From Deltaproteobacteria bacterium (lineage in GTDB: Bacteria > Desulfobacterota > Syntrophia > Syntrophales > UBA5619): DNA of 13,447 nt. The notes beneath the pieces are model-generated. The model did not search any database. It saw only the letters and a program-made list of their open reading frames with translations, and had not been told where the DNA came from. The DNA lies in NCBI GenBank assembly GCA_021372695.1, contig JAJFTY010000073.1, forward strand, positions 1 to 13,447, written 5' to 3'. Below, piece after piece: positions 1 to 6,902 of this stretch. Both the position numbers and the translations under genes were made by a program. Numbering within the stretch: position 1 is the first letter of the stretch; every line of letters begins with the position of its first letter.

Positions 1-378
1 CTCCCGTCCAACTTCAGGTATGCCCCGTTCGTGCCGGGATTGACCATGGCCGAAAAGAGCGATCTCTTGATCCATCACGGCGGCTACGGTTCGTGCCAGA
101 CCGGACTGTTTACAGGGACGCCGGCGCTGGTCATTCCAACCTTTTCAGAACGGGAAAGCAACGCGCGGCGCGTAGCTGCGGCGGGAGCGGGTGACTTCGT
201 GCTGCCGACGACCGACGCCGCGAGGATAAAGCGGGTAGACGCAGCCGAGGTGCGCGAGAAGGCCCATCGTATTCTTTCGGACCCGTCGTACAAAAAGAAC
301 GCGAGGCGCGCAAGCGGGAAGCTTCGTGCTTACGGCGGTGCGCGGTATGCGGCGGGTCTCATTGAGGAGTCCGTCTGA
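1..378 (+). CDS. UGT/MGT-like glycosyltransferase, C-terminal part (5' end outside window)
   Basis: The frame is open from base 1, so the 5' part lies outside the window; the in-frame GTG at 31 is internal. The visible 125 residues look like the C-terminal, nucleotide-sugar-binding half of GT-B glycosyltransferases of the UDP-glucuronosyl/macrolide transferase type. A segment reading FVPGLTMAEKSDLLIHHGGY (bases 28-87) holds the HHGG motif. It is followed by a glycine-rich stretch (GSCQTGLFTGTPALVIPTF), the usual place of the donor-binding motif, and then E-R-E-S-N-A-R-R, matching the family's 'E..NA' element. In this family the HGG histidine contacts the donor phosphates. Acceptor and sugar cannot be told because the acceptor-binding half is missing. 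The last about 40 residues form the usual C-terminal helix. The stop at 376-378 overlaps by one base an ATG that opens only a short unconvincing frame. Confidence 0.85.
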   Translation, partial: LPSNFRYAPFVPGLTMAEKSDLLIHHGGYGSCQTGLFTGTPALVIPTFSERESNARRVAAAGAGDFVLPTTDAARIKRVDAAEVREKAHRILSDPSYKKNARRASGKLRAYGGARYAAGLIEESV

Positions 379-391
379 TGTCTGTTCCAGT

Positions 392-407
392 CCGGCTGCG
401 CAGCCGG
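392..407. terminator. Perfect 16-base palindrome after the glycosyltransferase, possible terminator
   Basis: CCGGCTGC followed directly by its reverse complement GCAGCCGG, 14 bases after the glycosyltransferase stop. It can fold into a G+C-rich hairpin. There is no immediate T-run, so intrinsic termination is uncertain; a protein-binding dyad is the alternative. Confidence 0.25.
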
Positions 408-513
408 CAGTCGAAGCTGCGGGAACAAGTTTTACAACAAACCGCTGAAGCCGATGCCGCCCGGCGGGTTCTTCCGGCTTGGCTTTTGGCTCATCCGGCC
501 CAGAGGCGTTCCA

Positions 514-545
514 GCGGATCGAGGGGTCCCCAGGGGCTGATCCGC
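514..545. terminator. Hairpin with 7-base arms, possible terminator or leader structure
   Basis: GCGGATC (514-520) pairs with GATCCGC (539-545). The 18-base interior contains GGGG/CCCC runs able to pair further. It lies about 36 bases upstream of the next gene. No T-run follows, so its role (terminator, or structure in the 5' leader of the next gene) is unresolved. Confidence 0.25.
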
Positions 546-581
546 ATGGTACGGTGAACTCGGTTTAGTTGTTCTCAGGGG

Positions 582-1100
582 GTGCGCTTGTCTGCTGAGG
601 GAATCGCTCGAAAGGTGCCGGCCCATGCGGCGCGGCTGCTCGCGCCCGGTGAAGAAGTGCGCTACCTGACGCGGCCCCGTCTGCTGCCGATGTGCATGCT
701 GGTGTTCACGGCAGCGGTTGTCCTGGCAGTGGTCGTATTCTCGGCGGTCATCGAGGATCCGGGGTTCATGCGGTTGCTGAGCATTCCCGCCTTGCCGCTG
801 GTGGGAGGCATTGCAGCGTACTTCCTGCACTCGCCGGCGATTCTTGTGACCGACCATCGTGTCCTTTCGGCACGCCGGTTCGTTAAACCGCTCTCCCTCG
901 ACCTCGAAAATCTGGAGAAGACGCTGGTCCGGCAGACCCGCCTCGGGCGTCTGCTCGGCTATGGCACGCTCCACCTGCTGTTCCCCCATCCCCCGGACCG
1001 CAGCGAAGGGGTCTTCCTGAATTACTCGCTGGAACGGCTTCCCGATGCCGCCTCGCTTGCCGCGGCGGTCTCAGAGGCTGCGGGCGCGCTTCGGAATTGA
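582..1100 (+). CDS. Membrane protein with bacterial PH-like (bPH2/YdbS-type) domain
   Basis: Product of up to 172 residues. A short cytoplasmic N-terminus containing LAPGEEVRYLTRP is followed by two hydrophobic segments at about residues 35-57 and 65-88, forming a membrane hairpin. A C-terminal soluble domain begins AILVTDHRVLSARRF and continues LSLDLENLEKTLVRQTRLGR and LLGYGTLHL. This 'TDHRV...DLENLEKTLVRQ...LGYGTL' pattern is typical of the bacterial pleckstrin-homology-like domain bPH2 (formerly DUF304) found in YdbS-type membrane proteins. The molecular role of these proteins is not settled and no substrate is implied. Start choice is open: GTG at 582 gives the longest frame but overlaps the purine-rich SD (AGGGGG, 577-582). 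The in-frame TTG at 588 has better SD spacing and would remove two residues. The gene appears monocistronic, with hairpins upstream and a 61-base gap downstream. Confidence 0.75.
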   Translation: MRLSAEGIARKVPAHAARLLAPGEEVRYLTRPRLLPMCMLVFTAAVVLAVVVFSAVIEDPGFMRLLSIPALPLVGGIAAYFLHSPAILVTDHRVLSARRFVKPLSLDLENLEKTLVRQTRLGRLLGYGTLHLLFPHPPDRSEGVFLNYSLERLPDAASLAAAVSEAAGALRN

Positions 1101-1161
1101 CATCATGAGGGTAGGGACTTCATCGATGACTGATTCATCATTCAACTTCTGAGGTGATCCG

Positions 1162-3084
1162 ATGAGATGTGGCAGCGTGTTTTTTCTCCAGTGCAGGGCG
1201 GTGGTTATTATCTGGCTGGTTTCCGCAACCCTTTTTCTGCCCGCTCCCGGGCGGGCCTCTCTGACCTCGGCCGATTGGCGGCCGGCGTCCGAAGACGGGT
1301 GGATCACGCAGGAGTCGGAGTCGGGGCTGGATTGGCTCGATGTTACGTTGACAACGAATCAGACCTTCGATCAGGTTCGTACGGGGATCTGGTACGAACG
1401 GGGATTTCGCCATGCCACGGTCGATGAGCTGAGAACCCTCTTCATCCATGCCGGCACGCCGGACGACGGTTTCGATACAGCCGTGACGCACCGCGTGGAA
1501 ACCCAGACCCTGATATCACTGGTGGGCGCCACCCCGGATGGGGGAAGCAATACCATGGGGCTTACGGGCAGCGACTTCTGGGGCCATGACATCACGACAG
1601 CCAACTATCCGATTGGCGTCCGGTTTTCGGCGCTTTTGGGTAAACTCCAGGTGGGCCCTTCCTGGGGCGAAGCGAGTTTCAGCGGCGGCCATCCATTCAG
1701 CGACGAGGCATCTCCGTCCTGGGGGAGCTTTCTGGTCAGGACGACGCCCCCGCCACCGGCCGTTTCCAACGTGAGCCCCTTCCATAAGGCAACGGGGGTT
1801 CCGCTGAGCCCGAGGCTGCAGATCGAGGCCTCTTCCGCCAACGGTTCAGGCAAAACACATCGATCAACGGACTGGGAGGTGTCGTCCGATGTGGCTTTTT
1901 CGGCAGATACCGTTGTTTTCAAGAGTCTTTCGGACAGGCGTAACTTGACCGCGATCATCGTGCCCCCCGGATGCTTGAAGCCGGATACAACCTACTATTG
2001 GCGGGCCAGGATGAGAGACACAGCTGGTCAATCTTCCGGGTCCGACCTCTCCCTGACAACCTCCTTCAGGACGCTCGCCGTGGCTCTCGACGCTGGGGGC
2101 GTCGTGGTGGAAGGGATAGCCGTCAAACGGCTGGGCGTCCAGGTGGTGAATCTCAATGGGCTGACGGACGCCGAGCTTAAAGAAATCGGGGCCGTTTCAT
2201 CGCGCCTCGTCGCCGCATTTCCGGTCGTCAACGCGGGGCTCACCGCGGATATCACCCAAGCAGGGATGATGATTGCCAGGGCAAACGACGGCGACGGCAC
2301 CGTAATCGGCCTGGTCACCCCCGCGGGCGTCCGAATCGCGTCATTTTCGACCATGACGGTCTCCGATCCTGGGTTCGATCACACCCCCCTGCCGCCGAAG
2401 ACGAATTTCCCTCACGGGATCGTCGGCTTCAGGCTGGCAGGCGTTGCGCCCGGCGGTTCCATGGATGTCCGATTGTATCTGCCGGAGGACCTGCCGCCCG
2501 ATGCGGCGTGGTACAAGTACCATCCCGCACGGGGTTGGATGAAGGTCAATGCCGTTGGAACGCACGATACGGACGGAACGCTGTTGAGTGCCGCCACAAG
2601 ATTCGTCGTGAACGACGGCATCGGAATCCTGACCGTGACCGACGACGATCCACTGATCGATTTCAGCACCGAAATCTCTGGTGGGACGGGAGTCATCGTG
2701 GACCCGGGGGGGATAGGCATCCCGGTCGCGGCGGGCGACAGCGGCGGCTGTTTCATCGCCACAGCGGCTTACGGCTCGGCCCTTGAACCACGGGTCGCGA
2801 CGCTACGGGCGTTTCGTGACCGTTATCTGCTTCATCGCCCGTGGGGCAGAGCCTTCGTACGATTTTACTATGCTTACTCTCCGGCAGTAGCGGATTCCAT
2901 CGCGGGACACGGTAGTTTGCGCGCCGCCGTGCGGCTTGTCCTGCTGCCCTTTATCGGCTTCAGCAGCCTCGCCCTGATGATAGGCTTTCTTCCGGCCTTT
3001 GCCGGACTTGCTATCATTCCGGGACTCGGGATCATCGGCTGGCGGATGATACGAAACAGAGGGGCCGGCGGGGGTGAAAAATAA
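1162..3084 (+). CDS. Secreted, membrane-anchored Fn3 / choice-of-anchor U / CFI-box-CTERM protein
   Basis: 640 residues; the ATG has a strong SD (GAGGTGAT, 1151-1158). Residues 1-32 are a signal peptide ending about G-R-A|S. Residues 35-190 resemble the N-terminal module of many PEP-CTERM-class exported proteins ([18 protein letters not shown], then [12 protein letters not shown]). Residues 196-303 look like a fibronectin-III domain with the typical [15 protein letters not shown] strand. Residues about 400-520 match the choice-of-anchor U region: [31 protein letters not shown], and the closing [10 protein letters not shown]. The C-terminus starts with [10 protein letters not shown] at residue 530, the CFI-box signature, followed by an amphipathic stretch and a hydrophobic tail (about 592-630) ending W-R-M-I-R-N-R-G, a membrane stop with basic residues. 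The layout implies export, anchoring by the tail and possible processing at the Cys region. The binding partner of the outer domains is unknown. Domain names are from recalled family signatures, not a search. Confidence 0.8.
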   Translation: MRCGSVFFLQCRAVVIIWLVSATLFLPAPGRASLTSADWRPASEDGWITQESESGLDWLDVTLTTNQTFDQVRTGIWYERGFRHATVDELRTLFIHAGTPDDGFDTAVTHRVETQTLISLVGATPDGGSNTMGLTGSDFWGHDITTANYPIGVRFSALLGKLQVGPSWGEASFSGGHPFSDEASPSWGSFLVRTTPPPPAVSNVSPFHKATGVPLSPRLQIEASSANGSGKTHRSTDWEVSSDVAFSADTVVFKSLSDRRNLTAIIVPPGCLKPDTTYYWRARMRDTAGQSSGSDLSLTTSFRTLAVALDAGGVVVEGIAVKRLGVQVVNLNGLTDAELKEIGAVSSRLVAAFPVVNAGLTADITQAGMMIARANDGDGTVIGLVTPAGVRIASFSTMTVSDPGFDHTPLPPKTNFPHGIVGFRLAGVAPGGSMDVRLYLPEDLPPDAAWYKYHPARGWMKVNAVGTHDTDGTLLSAATRFVVNDGIGILTVTDDDPLIDFSTEISGGTGVIVDPGGIGIPVAAGDSGGCFIATAAYGSALEPRVATLRAFRDRYLLHRPWGRAFVRFYYAYSPAVADSIAGHGSLRAAVRLVLLPFIGFSSLALMIGFLPAFAGLAIIPGLGIIGWRMIRNRGAGGGEK

Positions 3085-3110
3085 CGGACGGAGGGAGAAC
3101 TCGGTGAGGA

Positions 3111-3722
3111 ATGAATTCTTTGACCAATCGTAAACCGCTCGTTGTCGTGGGCGTCGACCTGGCAGGATCGACGGCCCGGCCGACGGGTATCTGCATACTG
3201 CGCGGCCTGAGGGCCGAAACGCACGTCGTCTACGGCGACGACGAGATCCTGCGGTGGGTGTCGGAGGCGCGGCCCGCGGTCGTTCCGATCGATGCGCCGC
3301 TCAGTCTCCCCGAAGGGCGGGCCACGATCCATGACCGCTCGGGCGGCCATTTCCGGGAGTGCGACCTCGAACTCAGGCGGCTCGGCATCCGCTTCTTCCC
3401 CATCACCCTGGGTCCGATGCGGATGCTCACCGAGCGCGGCATGGCGCTCAAGGCGAAGATGGAAGCGCTGGGGTTCCGGGCGGTCGAGTGCTATCCCGGG
3501 GCGGCCCAGGACCTCTGGGGGATTTCCCGCCAGCACAAGGACCGCGTGGGCCTTCTGGCCGGGCTGCGGAAGCTGGGACTGAGAGGGTTGCCGGAGGGTC
3601 TGACCGGCGACGAACTGGACGCCGTGACCGCGGCCCTGGTCGGCCGGTGGTTTCTCCGGGGAAAGGCGGAGCTGATCGGCGGCGACGCGGGGATCGTCAT
3701 CCCTTCCGTGGACCGGAGGTAA
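3111..3722 (+). CDS. DUF429 family protein (predicted RNase-H-fold nuclease)
   Basis: 203 residues. The N-terminal strand VVVGVDLAGS (D16) begins a ribonuclease-H-like fold, followed by VVPIDAPLSLP (D61), a conserved ECYPG element (E126) and DELDAVTAALVGRW (D170). These are the family's hallmark positions; the acidic residues D16, D61, E126 and D170 could form a metal-binding site as in other RNase-H-fold enzymes. DUF429 proteins are predicted nucleases without a settled substrate, so a cytoplasmic nucleic-acid role is inference. No signal peptide or membrane segment is present. The ATG at 3111 is immediately preceded by GTGAGGA, too close for a standard SD. The in-frame TTG at 3120 would have ideal spacing and would remove only three residues. 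The methyltransferase gene starts 23 bases after the stop, so the two are probably co-transcribed. Confidence 0.8.
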   Translation: MNSLTNRKPLVVVGVDLAGSTARPTGICILRGLRAETHVVYGDDEILRWVSEARPAVVPIDAPLSLPEGRATIHDRSGGHFRECDLELRRLGIRFFPITLGPMRMLTERGMALKAKMEALGFRAVECYPGAAQDLWGISRQHKDRVGLLAGLRKLGLRGLPEGLTGDELDAVTAALVGRWFLRGKAELIGGDAGIVIPSVDRR

Positions 3723-3745
3723 AGGTACTCAAATAGGGAGAAATC

Positions 3746-4315
3746 ATGAGCAACAAACCCGCCGGCGCCGGGAGAAGCAGCTTCGATTTGATCGATCCTG
3801 CCCGTTTCTTCTCGAATATCAAGATCCATCCAGGCGCCCATATCCTCGACGCGGGCTGCGGCGTTGGCCGATACAGCATCGAACTTTCGAAGCTGCTGGA
3901 TGACAAGGGCGTGATTTATGCCGTGGATGATTGGGATGAGGGGCTCGATAGCCTGAGAAACGCGATACGGGAAAATGGCCTGTCGAACATCAATCCGATA
4001 AAAGCCGACATCACGGCACACATTCCCCTTGGAAATGGGTCGATCGACCTCTGTCTGATGGCGACCGTTCTTCATGATCTGCCGCCCGGGGGACAGGATT
4101 CGGCGCTCAGAGAGATCGCCAGGGTTCTGAAGCCGGATGGCGTTTTCGCGTTGGTCGAGTTCAAAAAGATCGATAAAGGACCCGGACCTCCGATCGGCAT
4201 CAGGATTTCCGAACAAGAGGCTGAGGAAAAAATCGCGAAATACGGATTTTCAAGAACGTATTTGGGAGAAATCGGCGAATTCAATTACCTGCTGACTCTC
4301 CGAAAGACCACATGA
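3746..4315 (+). CDS. Class I SAM-dependent methyltransferase
   Basis: 189 residues with SD AGGGAG (3735-3740) well placed before the ATG. Motif I is ILDAGCGVGRYS (residues 33-44), the glycine-rich S-adenosylmethionine loop. The acidic residue after strand 2 is in IYAVD (D61), the motif with the adenine-contacting acid is KADI (D88), and motif IV/post-motif is SIDLCLMATVLHDLP (99-113). ARVLKPDGVFALVEFKK is the usual post-III strand. The layout matches the Methyltransf_11/25 and UbiE/arsenite-methyltransferase-like group, but the cysteines typical of arsenite methyltransferase are not evident. The substrate is unknown. It is short for the family and has no extra C-terminal domain. It follows the DUF429 gene by 23 bases and is followed by a strong palindromic terminator candidate, so the two genes look like one unit. 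Confidence 0.88.
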   Translation: MSNKPAGAGRSSFDLIDPARFFSNIKIHPGAHILDAGCGVGRYSIELSKLLDDKGVIYAVDDWDEGLDSLRNAIRENGLSNINPIKADITAHIPLGNGSIDLCLMATVLHDLPPGGQDSALREIARVLKPDGVFALVEFKKIDKGPGPPIGIRISEQEAEEKIAKYGFSRTYLGEIGEFNYLLTLRKTT

Positions 4316-4380
4316 TGACCGTCCGGGGCCGACCGGGGGGCGGGAAACAGGGATCAAGAGGCTGCGATGCCCGGTTCCGA

Positions 4381-4408
4381 AGGTCAGTTCGCCGCGGCGA
4401 ACTGACTT
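4381..4408 (+). terminator. Perfect 24-base palindrome (terminator candidate) after the methyltransferase
   Basis: The half-site GTCAGTTCGCCG (4383-4394) is followed directly by its exact reverse complement (4395-4406). Flanking A-T and G-T pairs extend the stem by two. A TTAAATATA stretch follows on the + strand. It lies 66 bases past the methyltransferase stop. The hairpin plus A/T-rich tail fits an intrinsic terminator. A dimeric-regulator operator is the alternative. Confidence 0.5.
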
Positions 4409-4545
4409 AAATATACGGCATCATTATTGTTGTGACGACACGTCTTATCGTTTTGTCATAAAAGGCGTTTTCCGGGGCGGTTTTCAGTCAAGACAGGTCC
4501 GAAATAGGTGTTTCCAGGAGTAACGGAACATAAATAGGAGAAAAC
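4409..4545 (+). promoter_or_regulatory. A/T-richer leader upstream of the DUF3465 gene, probable promoter region
   Basis: This stretch is clearly richer in A/T than its surroundings, especially 4407-4465, which fits a promoter for the gene starting at 4546 after the preceding terminator candidate. TTGTGA at 4430-4435 could be a -35 element, but I see no well-spaced -10 box to go with it, so no exact promoter is called. SD AGGAGA sits at 4536-4541. Confidence 0.3.
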
Positions 4546-4980
4546 GTGAAAAAGCTGCTGGCCATCGCCATTCTGGGATTGGCGCTTTACGGGCTCTACG
4601 AAAGTCATCCCGGCTTCATTTCAACCTTCCGGGGAGAGGGCACCCGGAGCGAGCAGCTTCTTCAGAGCGCGTTTGAAAACAGGCAAAGCAACGTTCAGGT
4701 CGGAGGTTCCGGCGTGGTCGCCAAGATTCTGTCGGACGATCGACAGGGGAGTCGTCACCAGCGGTTCATTCTCAGGCTCTCATCGGGCCAAACCGTTCTC
4801 GTCTCCCACAACATCGACCTTGCCCCGCGCGTCGACGCCCTTCGCGAAGGCGATACGGTCGAATTCTTCGGCGAGTACGAATGGAACTCGAAAGGGGGCG
4901 TCGTCCACTGGACGCATCACGATCCCGACGGTCGGCATCAAGGCGGATGGCTGAAGCACCAGGGTTCCACATACCAGTAG
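4546..4980 (+). CDS. DUF3465 family protein, membrane-tethered or secreted
   Basis: 144 residues from a GTG start, fixed by AGGAGA 4-5 bases upstream and the clear K-K-L-L leader. Residues 1-19 form a signal anchor or signal peptide without a lipobox cysteine. The remainder is a strongly conserved domain: HQRFILRLSSGQTVLVSHNI (71-90), then DLAPRV, GDTVEFFGEYEWN (102-114), GGVVHWTHHDPDGRH (117-131) and a closing GGWLKHQGSTYQ. This matches my recollection of DUF3465, a small periplasmic family of unknown function that resembles an OB-fold strand order. The conserved histidines H121, H124, H125 and H131 could bind metal or nucleic acid, but that is speculation. The gene stands alone between two hairpins (4381-4408 and 4992-5017), so it is probably monocistronic. 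Confidence 0.85.
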   Translation: MKKLLAIAILGLALYGLYESHPGFISTFRGEGTRSEQLLQSAFENRQSNVQVGGSGVVAKILSDDRQGSRHQRFILRLSSGQTVLVSHNIDLAPRVDALREGDTVEFFGEYEWNSKGGVVHWTHHDPDGRHQGGWLKHQGSTYQ

Positions 4981-4991
4981 CCGTATGATCG

Positions 4992-5017
4992 GCCGCCGAA
5001 GCGGACGGTTCGGCGGC
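4992..5017 (+). terminator. Hairpin after DUF3465 gene, terminator-like
   Basis: GCCGCCGAA (4992-5000) pairs with TTCGGCGGC (5009-5017) across the 8-base loop GCGGACGG. The stem is perfect and begins 12 bases after the stop. There is no immediate T-run (a TTTT occurs near 5041), so termination is plausible but not proven. Confidence 0.4.
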
Positions 5018-5089
5018 GTGAGTCGCTCAATCCTGTCGTCTTTTGGCGCGCCATCGCCTGGTTCCCAGCGGCGCAGATAAGGAGGAACA

Positions 5090-5596
5090 ATGATCTACGC
5101 GGGGTTCTGGCGGCGATTTGCAGCGTATTGGATTGACGCATTTCCGATCTTCCTGGTGACCGGTCTCGTGTTTTACTTCTTCCTCGGCTTCGATGAGACG
5201 GTCCGGGCCTACTGGCACGGCCCGAAAGACATTGAATCTCGCGAGCTTTTCCTGGCTGAACGCAACCATATCCGGGACCTCTCGCTTGCCCTGTGGATGA
5301 TCTATGGCGTCCTGATGGACGCCTCTCGTTTACAGGGCACATTTGGCAAACGACTGATGGGCATGTGCGTCGTGGACGAGGCAGGCGGCCGCCTCTCCTT
5401 CAAGAGGGCGCTGGCGCGTAACGCGGGGAAGATTCTATCGGCATTGCCCCTGTTTTTGGGATTCCTGTGGATCGGCTGGTCGAAGACGAAACAGGGATGG
5501 CACGACAGGATGTCCCATTGCTTCATCGTGAGGATACCGAAAGAAACCGGATCACCAGCCTGCCTTCATCCGTACAGGGTTAACCGCGCCGGATAG
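5090..5596 (+). CDS. RDD family integral membrane protein
   Basis: 168 residues; the start is set by AAGGAGGA a few bases before the ATG. The family is named for conserved Arg-Asp-Asp positions. Here YAGFWRRFAAYWID (3-16) carries the R8-R9 and D16 pattern at the first membrane helix (about 15-35). A second helix covers the LALWMIYGVLMDASR region. GTFGKRLMGMCVVDEAGGRL is the conserved cytoplasmic GKxxxG loop, and a third helix (SALPLFLGFLWIGW) is followed by the diagnostic KTKQGWHDRMSHCFIVR. The function of RDD proteins is mostly unknown; some have been proposed to act in ion exchange or osmoadaptation, so no specific transport role is claimed. The C-terminal tail after FIVR (about 20 residues) is not conserved-looking. 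It is followed by a lipoprotein gene 43 bases later. Confidence 0.88.
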   Translation: MIYAGFWRRFAAYWIDAFPIFLVTGLVFYFFLGFDETVRAYWHGPKDIESRELFLAERNHIRDLSLALWMIYGVLMDASRLQGTFGKRLMGMCVVDEAGGRLSFKRALARNAGKILSALPLFLGFLWIGWSKTKQGWHDRMSHCFIVRIPKETGSPACLHPYRVNRAG

Positions 5597-5639
5597 GTCG
5601 ACTCTCCGGCCGGGAGATGATGAACCAAGGAGGCCACTT

Positions 5640-6062
5640 ATGCGTAACTTAATAAGGTTGACTGCGGTATTGATTCTGGCGGCCCTTATCCTATCGTGCG
5701 CGGGTCTGACGAGAGAGCAGACGAATCACTGGCTCAATTCGAAGAATGGGGGGCCGGTCATCGACATGGCGGGGAAATGGTACTCCGGCGGCGTAACGAC
5801 CGGCGGCTGGGGCGATGCCGTTTTTATTCAGGAGGGCAAACATTTCCATGGGTCGCTGGGGATGTACTATGTCGATGGCGTCGCCGCCGGGGAAGACGTA
5901 TACATGGCCATCAGTTCCGGCAAGAGAGTCTACTACACGGCCCATCTGAAGAAATTGGCCGACGGGACGATCACGGGCAAAGCGGTCAGGGACATGATGA
6001 TCGATCAGCCGGAAGCGACTGGCGGCGTGATCTATCTGATCTCCCTGAAAAGGTCGGAATGA
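5640..6062 (+). CDS. Small lipoprotein of unknown function
   Basis: 140 residues with SD AAGGAGG upstream of the ATG. Residues 1-19 are a signal peptide with the lipobox I-L-S-C, placing the lipidated cysteine at position 20 (residue +2 alanine, compatible with outer-membrane sorting). The mature part has one recognisable rhythm: DMAGKWYSGG, GGWGDAVFIQEGKHFHGSLG, YYVDGVAAGEDVYMAISSGK, and TAHLKKLADGTITGKAV. These alternating short strands resemble a small beta-barrel (lipocalin- or META-like, 'G-K-W...G...F.Q.G..V.G..G.Y.V.G...G'). I do not recognise a named family and do not assign a function. It lies between the RDD gene and the ankyrin pair with a separate SD. Confidence 0.75.
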   Translation: MRNLIRLTAVLILAALILSCAGLTREQTNHWLNSKNGGPVIDMAGKWYSGGVTTGGWGDAVFIQEGKHFHGSLGMYYVDGVAAGEDVYMAISSGKRVYYTAHLKKLADGTITGKAVRDMMIDQPEATGGVIYLISLKRSE

Positions 6063-6108
6063 GGATCGAACTGCGGGAAAAGGATGACGGCTGAGAACCG
6101 TTGCATCG

Positions 6109-6513
6109 ATGGATGCCGCCTTGGAGAACGCAATCAAACACGATGATGCCCGAACCGTCCTCGACCTTCTCGGACGGGGCATCGACGTGAATGTTCCCGA
6201 CCGGCACGGGCAGACGGCCCTGATGCTGGCCGCCCACGCCGGCCGGCACGCGATAGTCGAGATCCTGATCGCCCATAGGGCGAACCTCGACGTCACGGCC
6301 AAGTTCGGGCTGAGTGCCCTGATGCTCGCGATCGTCGCCGGTCACGCGGAGGTTGCGCGGCTTCTGGTAAAGGCCGGGGCCGATCTGTCGCTCAAGGGAA
6401 CCGGCGCGCCGGAATTCGCTGGCAAGACGGCCGGCGATCTTGCGCTCGCCCGCGGCATGCGGGAGCTGTCCGCTGAATTGAAGCCCGGATCACAGGAGAT
6501 GAACGGAAAATGA
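6109..6513 (+). CDS. Ankyrin-repeat protein 1
   Basis: 134 residues made almost wholly of ankyrin repeats: a degenerate first unit (1-33), two clear units HGQTALMLAAHAGRHAIVEI (33-66) and FGLSALMLAIVAGHAEVARL (66-98), and a degenerate fourth (GKTAGDLALARGMRELSAEL, about 104-123). The G-x-T-A-L-x-x-A-x-x-x-G-H pattern is diagnostic. These are protein-protein interaction modules, and with no other domain and no signal peptide the partner is unknown. The SD for ATG 6109 is poor, and no better in-frame start is visible upstream. The 3' end overlaps the next ankyrin gene by four bases (ATGA, 6510-6513), indicating translational coupling. Confidence 0.85.
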   Translation: MDAALENAIKHDDARTVLDLLGRGIDVNVPDRHGQTALMLAAHAGRHAIVEILIAHRANLDVTAKFGLSALMLAIVAGHAEVARLLVKAGADLSLKGTGAPEFAGKTAGDLALARGMRELSAELKPGSQEMNGK

Positions 6514-6845
6514 AGCCGGAGGCCGACCGCTGCGCAGAATACCGGAAGTTCCAAAAGATCAACGCCGCCTTTCACGCCGGCGATCTGGCGGCGCTCTATG
6601 CCGCGGTCGATGATCCTGCCGACGTGCCGAACGGGCCGATGCCGCTTGCGATCGGCCCATGCCTCGAATACGCGATATACCACAGCCCGCTTTCCTTCAT
6701 CCGCACGCTGCTGGAGATCGGCGCCGACCCCCGACTCCGCACACGCATCGACGACTGCGAAACGCCGCGGGAGACGGCCGAGAGAGCGGGCTTGCGCGAG
6801 ATTGCCGAACGGCTCGCCGAGAAGGAGGCGCGAATGGACACTTGA
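6510..6845 (+). CDS. Ankyrin-like protein 2, translationally coupled
   Basis: 111 residues, starting inside the stop of the first ankyrin gene, with AGGAG (6494-6498) upstream. FQKINAAFHAGDLAALYAAV (14-33) is a helical capping unit, LEYAIYHSPLSFIRTLLEIG (52-71) plus ADP is an ankyrin unit, and CETPRETAERAGLREIAERL is a degenerate final unit. The repeat of the form 'leyAIyhSPlsFIrtLLeiGADP' resembles a subset of bacterial ankyrin proteins. The product is short, with about one and a half good repeats, and probably folds against, or together with, its coupled neighbour. No catalytic residues or export signals are visible. Confidence 0.78.
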   Translation: MKPEADRCAEYRKFQKINAAFHAGDLAALYAAVDDPADVPNGPMPLAIGPCLEYAIYHSPLSFIRTLLEIGADPRLRTRIDDCETPRETAERAGLREIAERLAEKEARMDT

Positions 6846-6902
6846 AGAGCGATCGACCGCGATTGAGCGCCCGGTTATAGCGAACGATAGGGGAGACGAG
6901 AC

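Larger units (their letters stand above)
379..581 (+). other. Intergenic stretch with two hairpins, no convincing gene
   Basis: This 203-base gap separates the glycosyltransferase stop from the PH-domain gene. It holds a perfect 16-base palindrome at 392-407 and a longer hairpin at 514-545. An ATG at 378 opens a frame of 59 codons ending at 557, but the product is arginine- and proline-rich with no recognisable motif and no SD of its own. I see no tRNA or known RNA family in it. Confidence 0.5.

Noticed and set aside
378..557. 59-codon frame starting at ATG 378, overlapping the glycosyltransferase stop by one base
   Set aside because: Arg/Pro-rich product without motif and without its own SD; the region also folds into hairpins, so it is treated as intergenic.
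2874..3536. Minus-strand frame of 220 codons opposite the end of the CFI-box gene and the DUF429 gene
   Set aside because: Crosses the boundary of two well-supported + strand genes and has a low-complexity Arg/Pro product.
3491..4216. Minus-strand frame of 241 codons opposite the methyltransferase
   Set aside because: No recognisable motif; the + strand gene carries all methyltransferase motifs.
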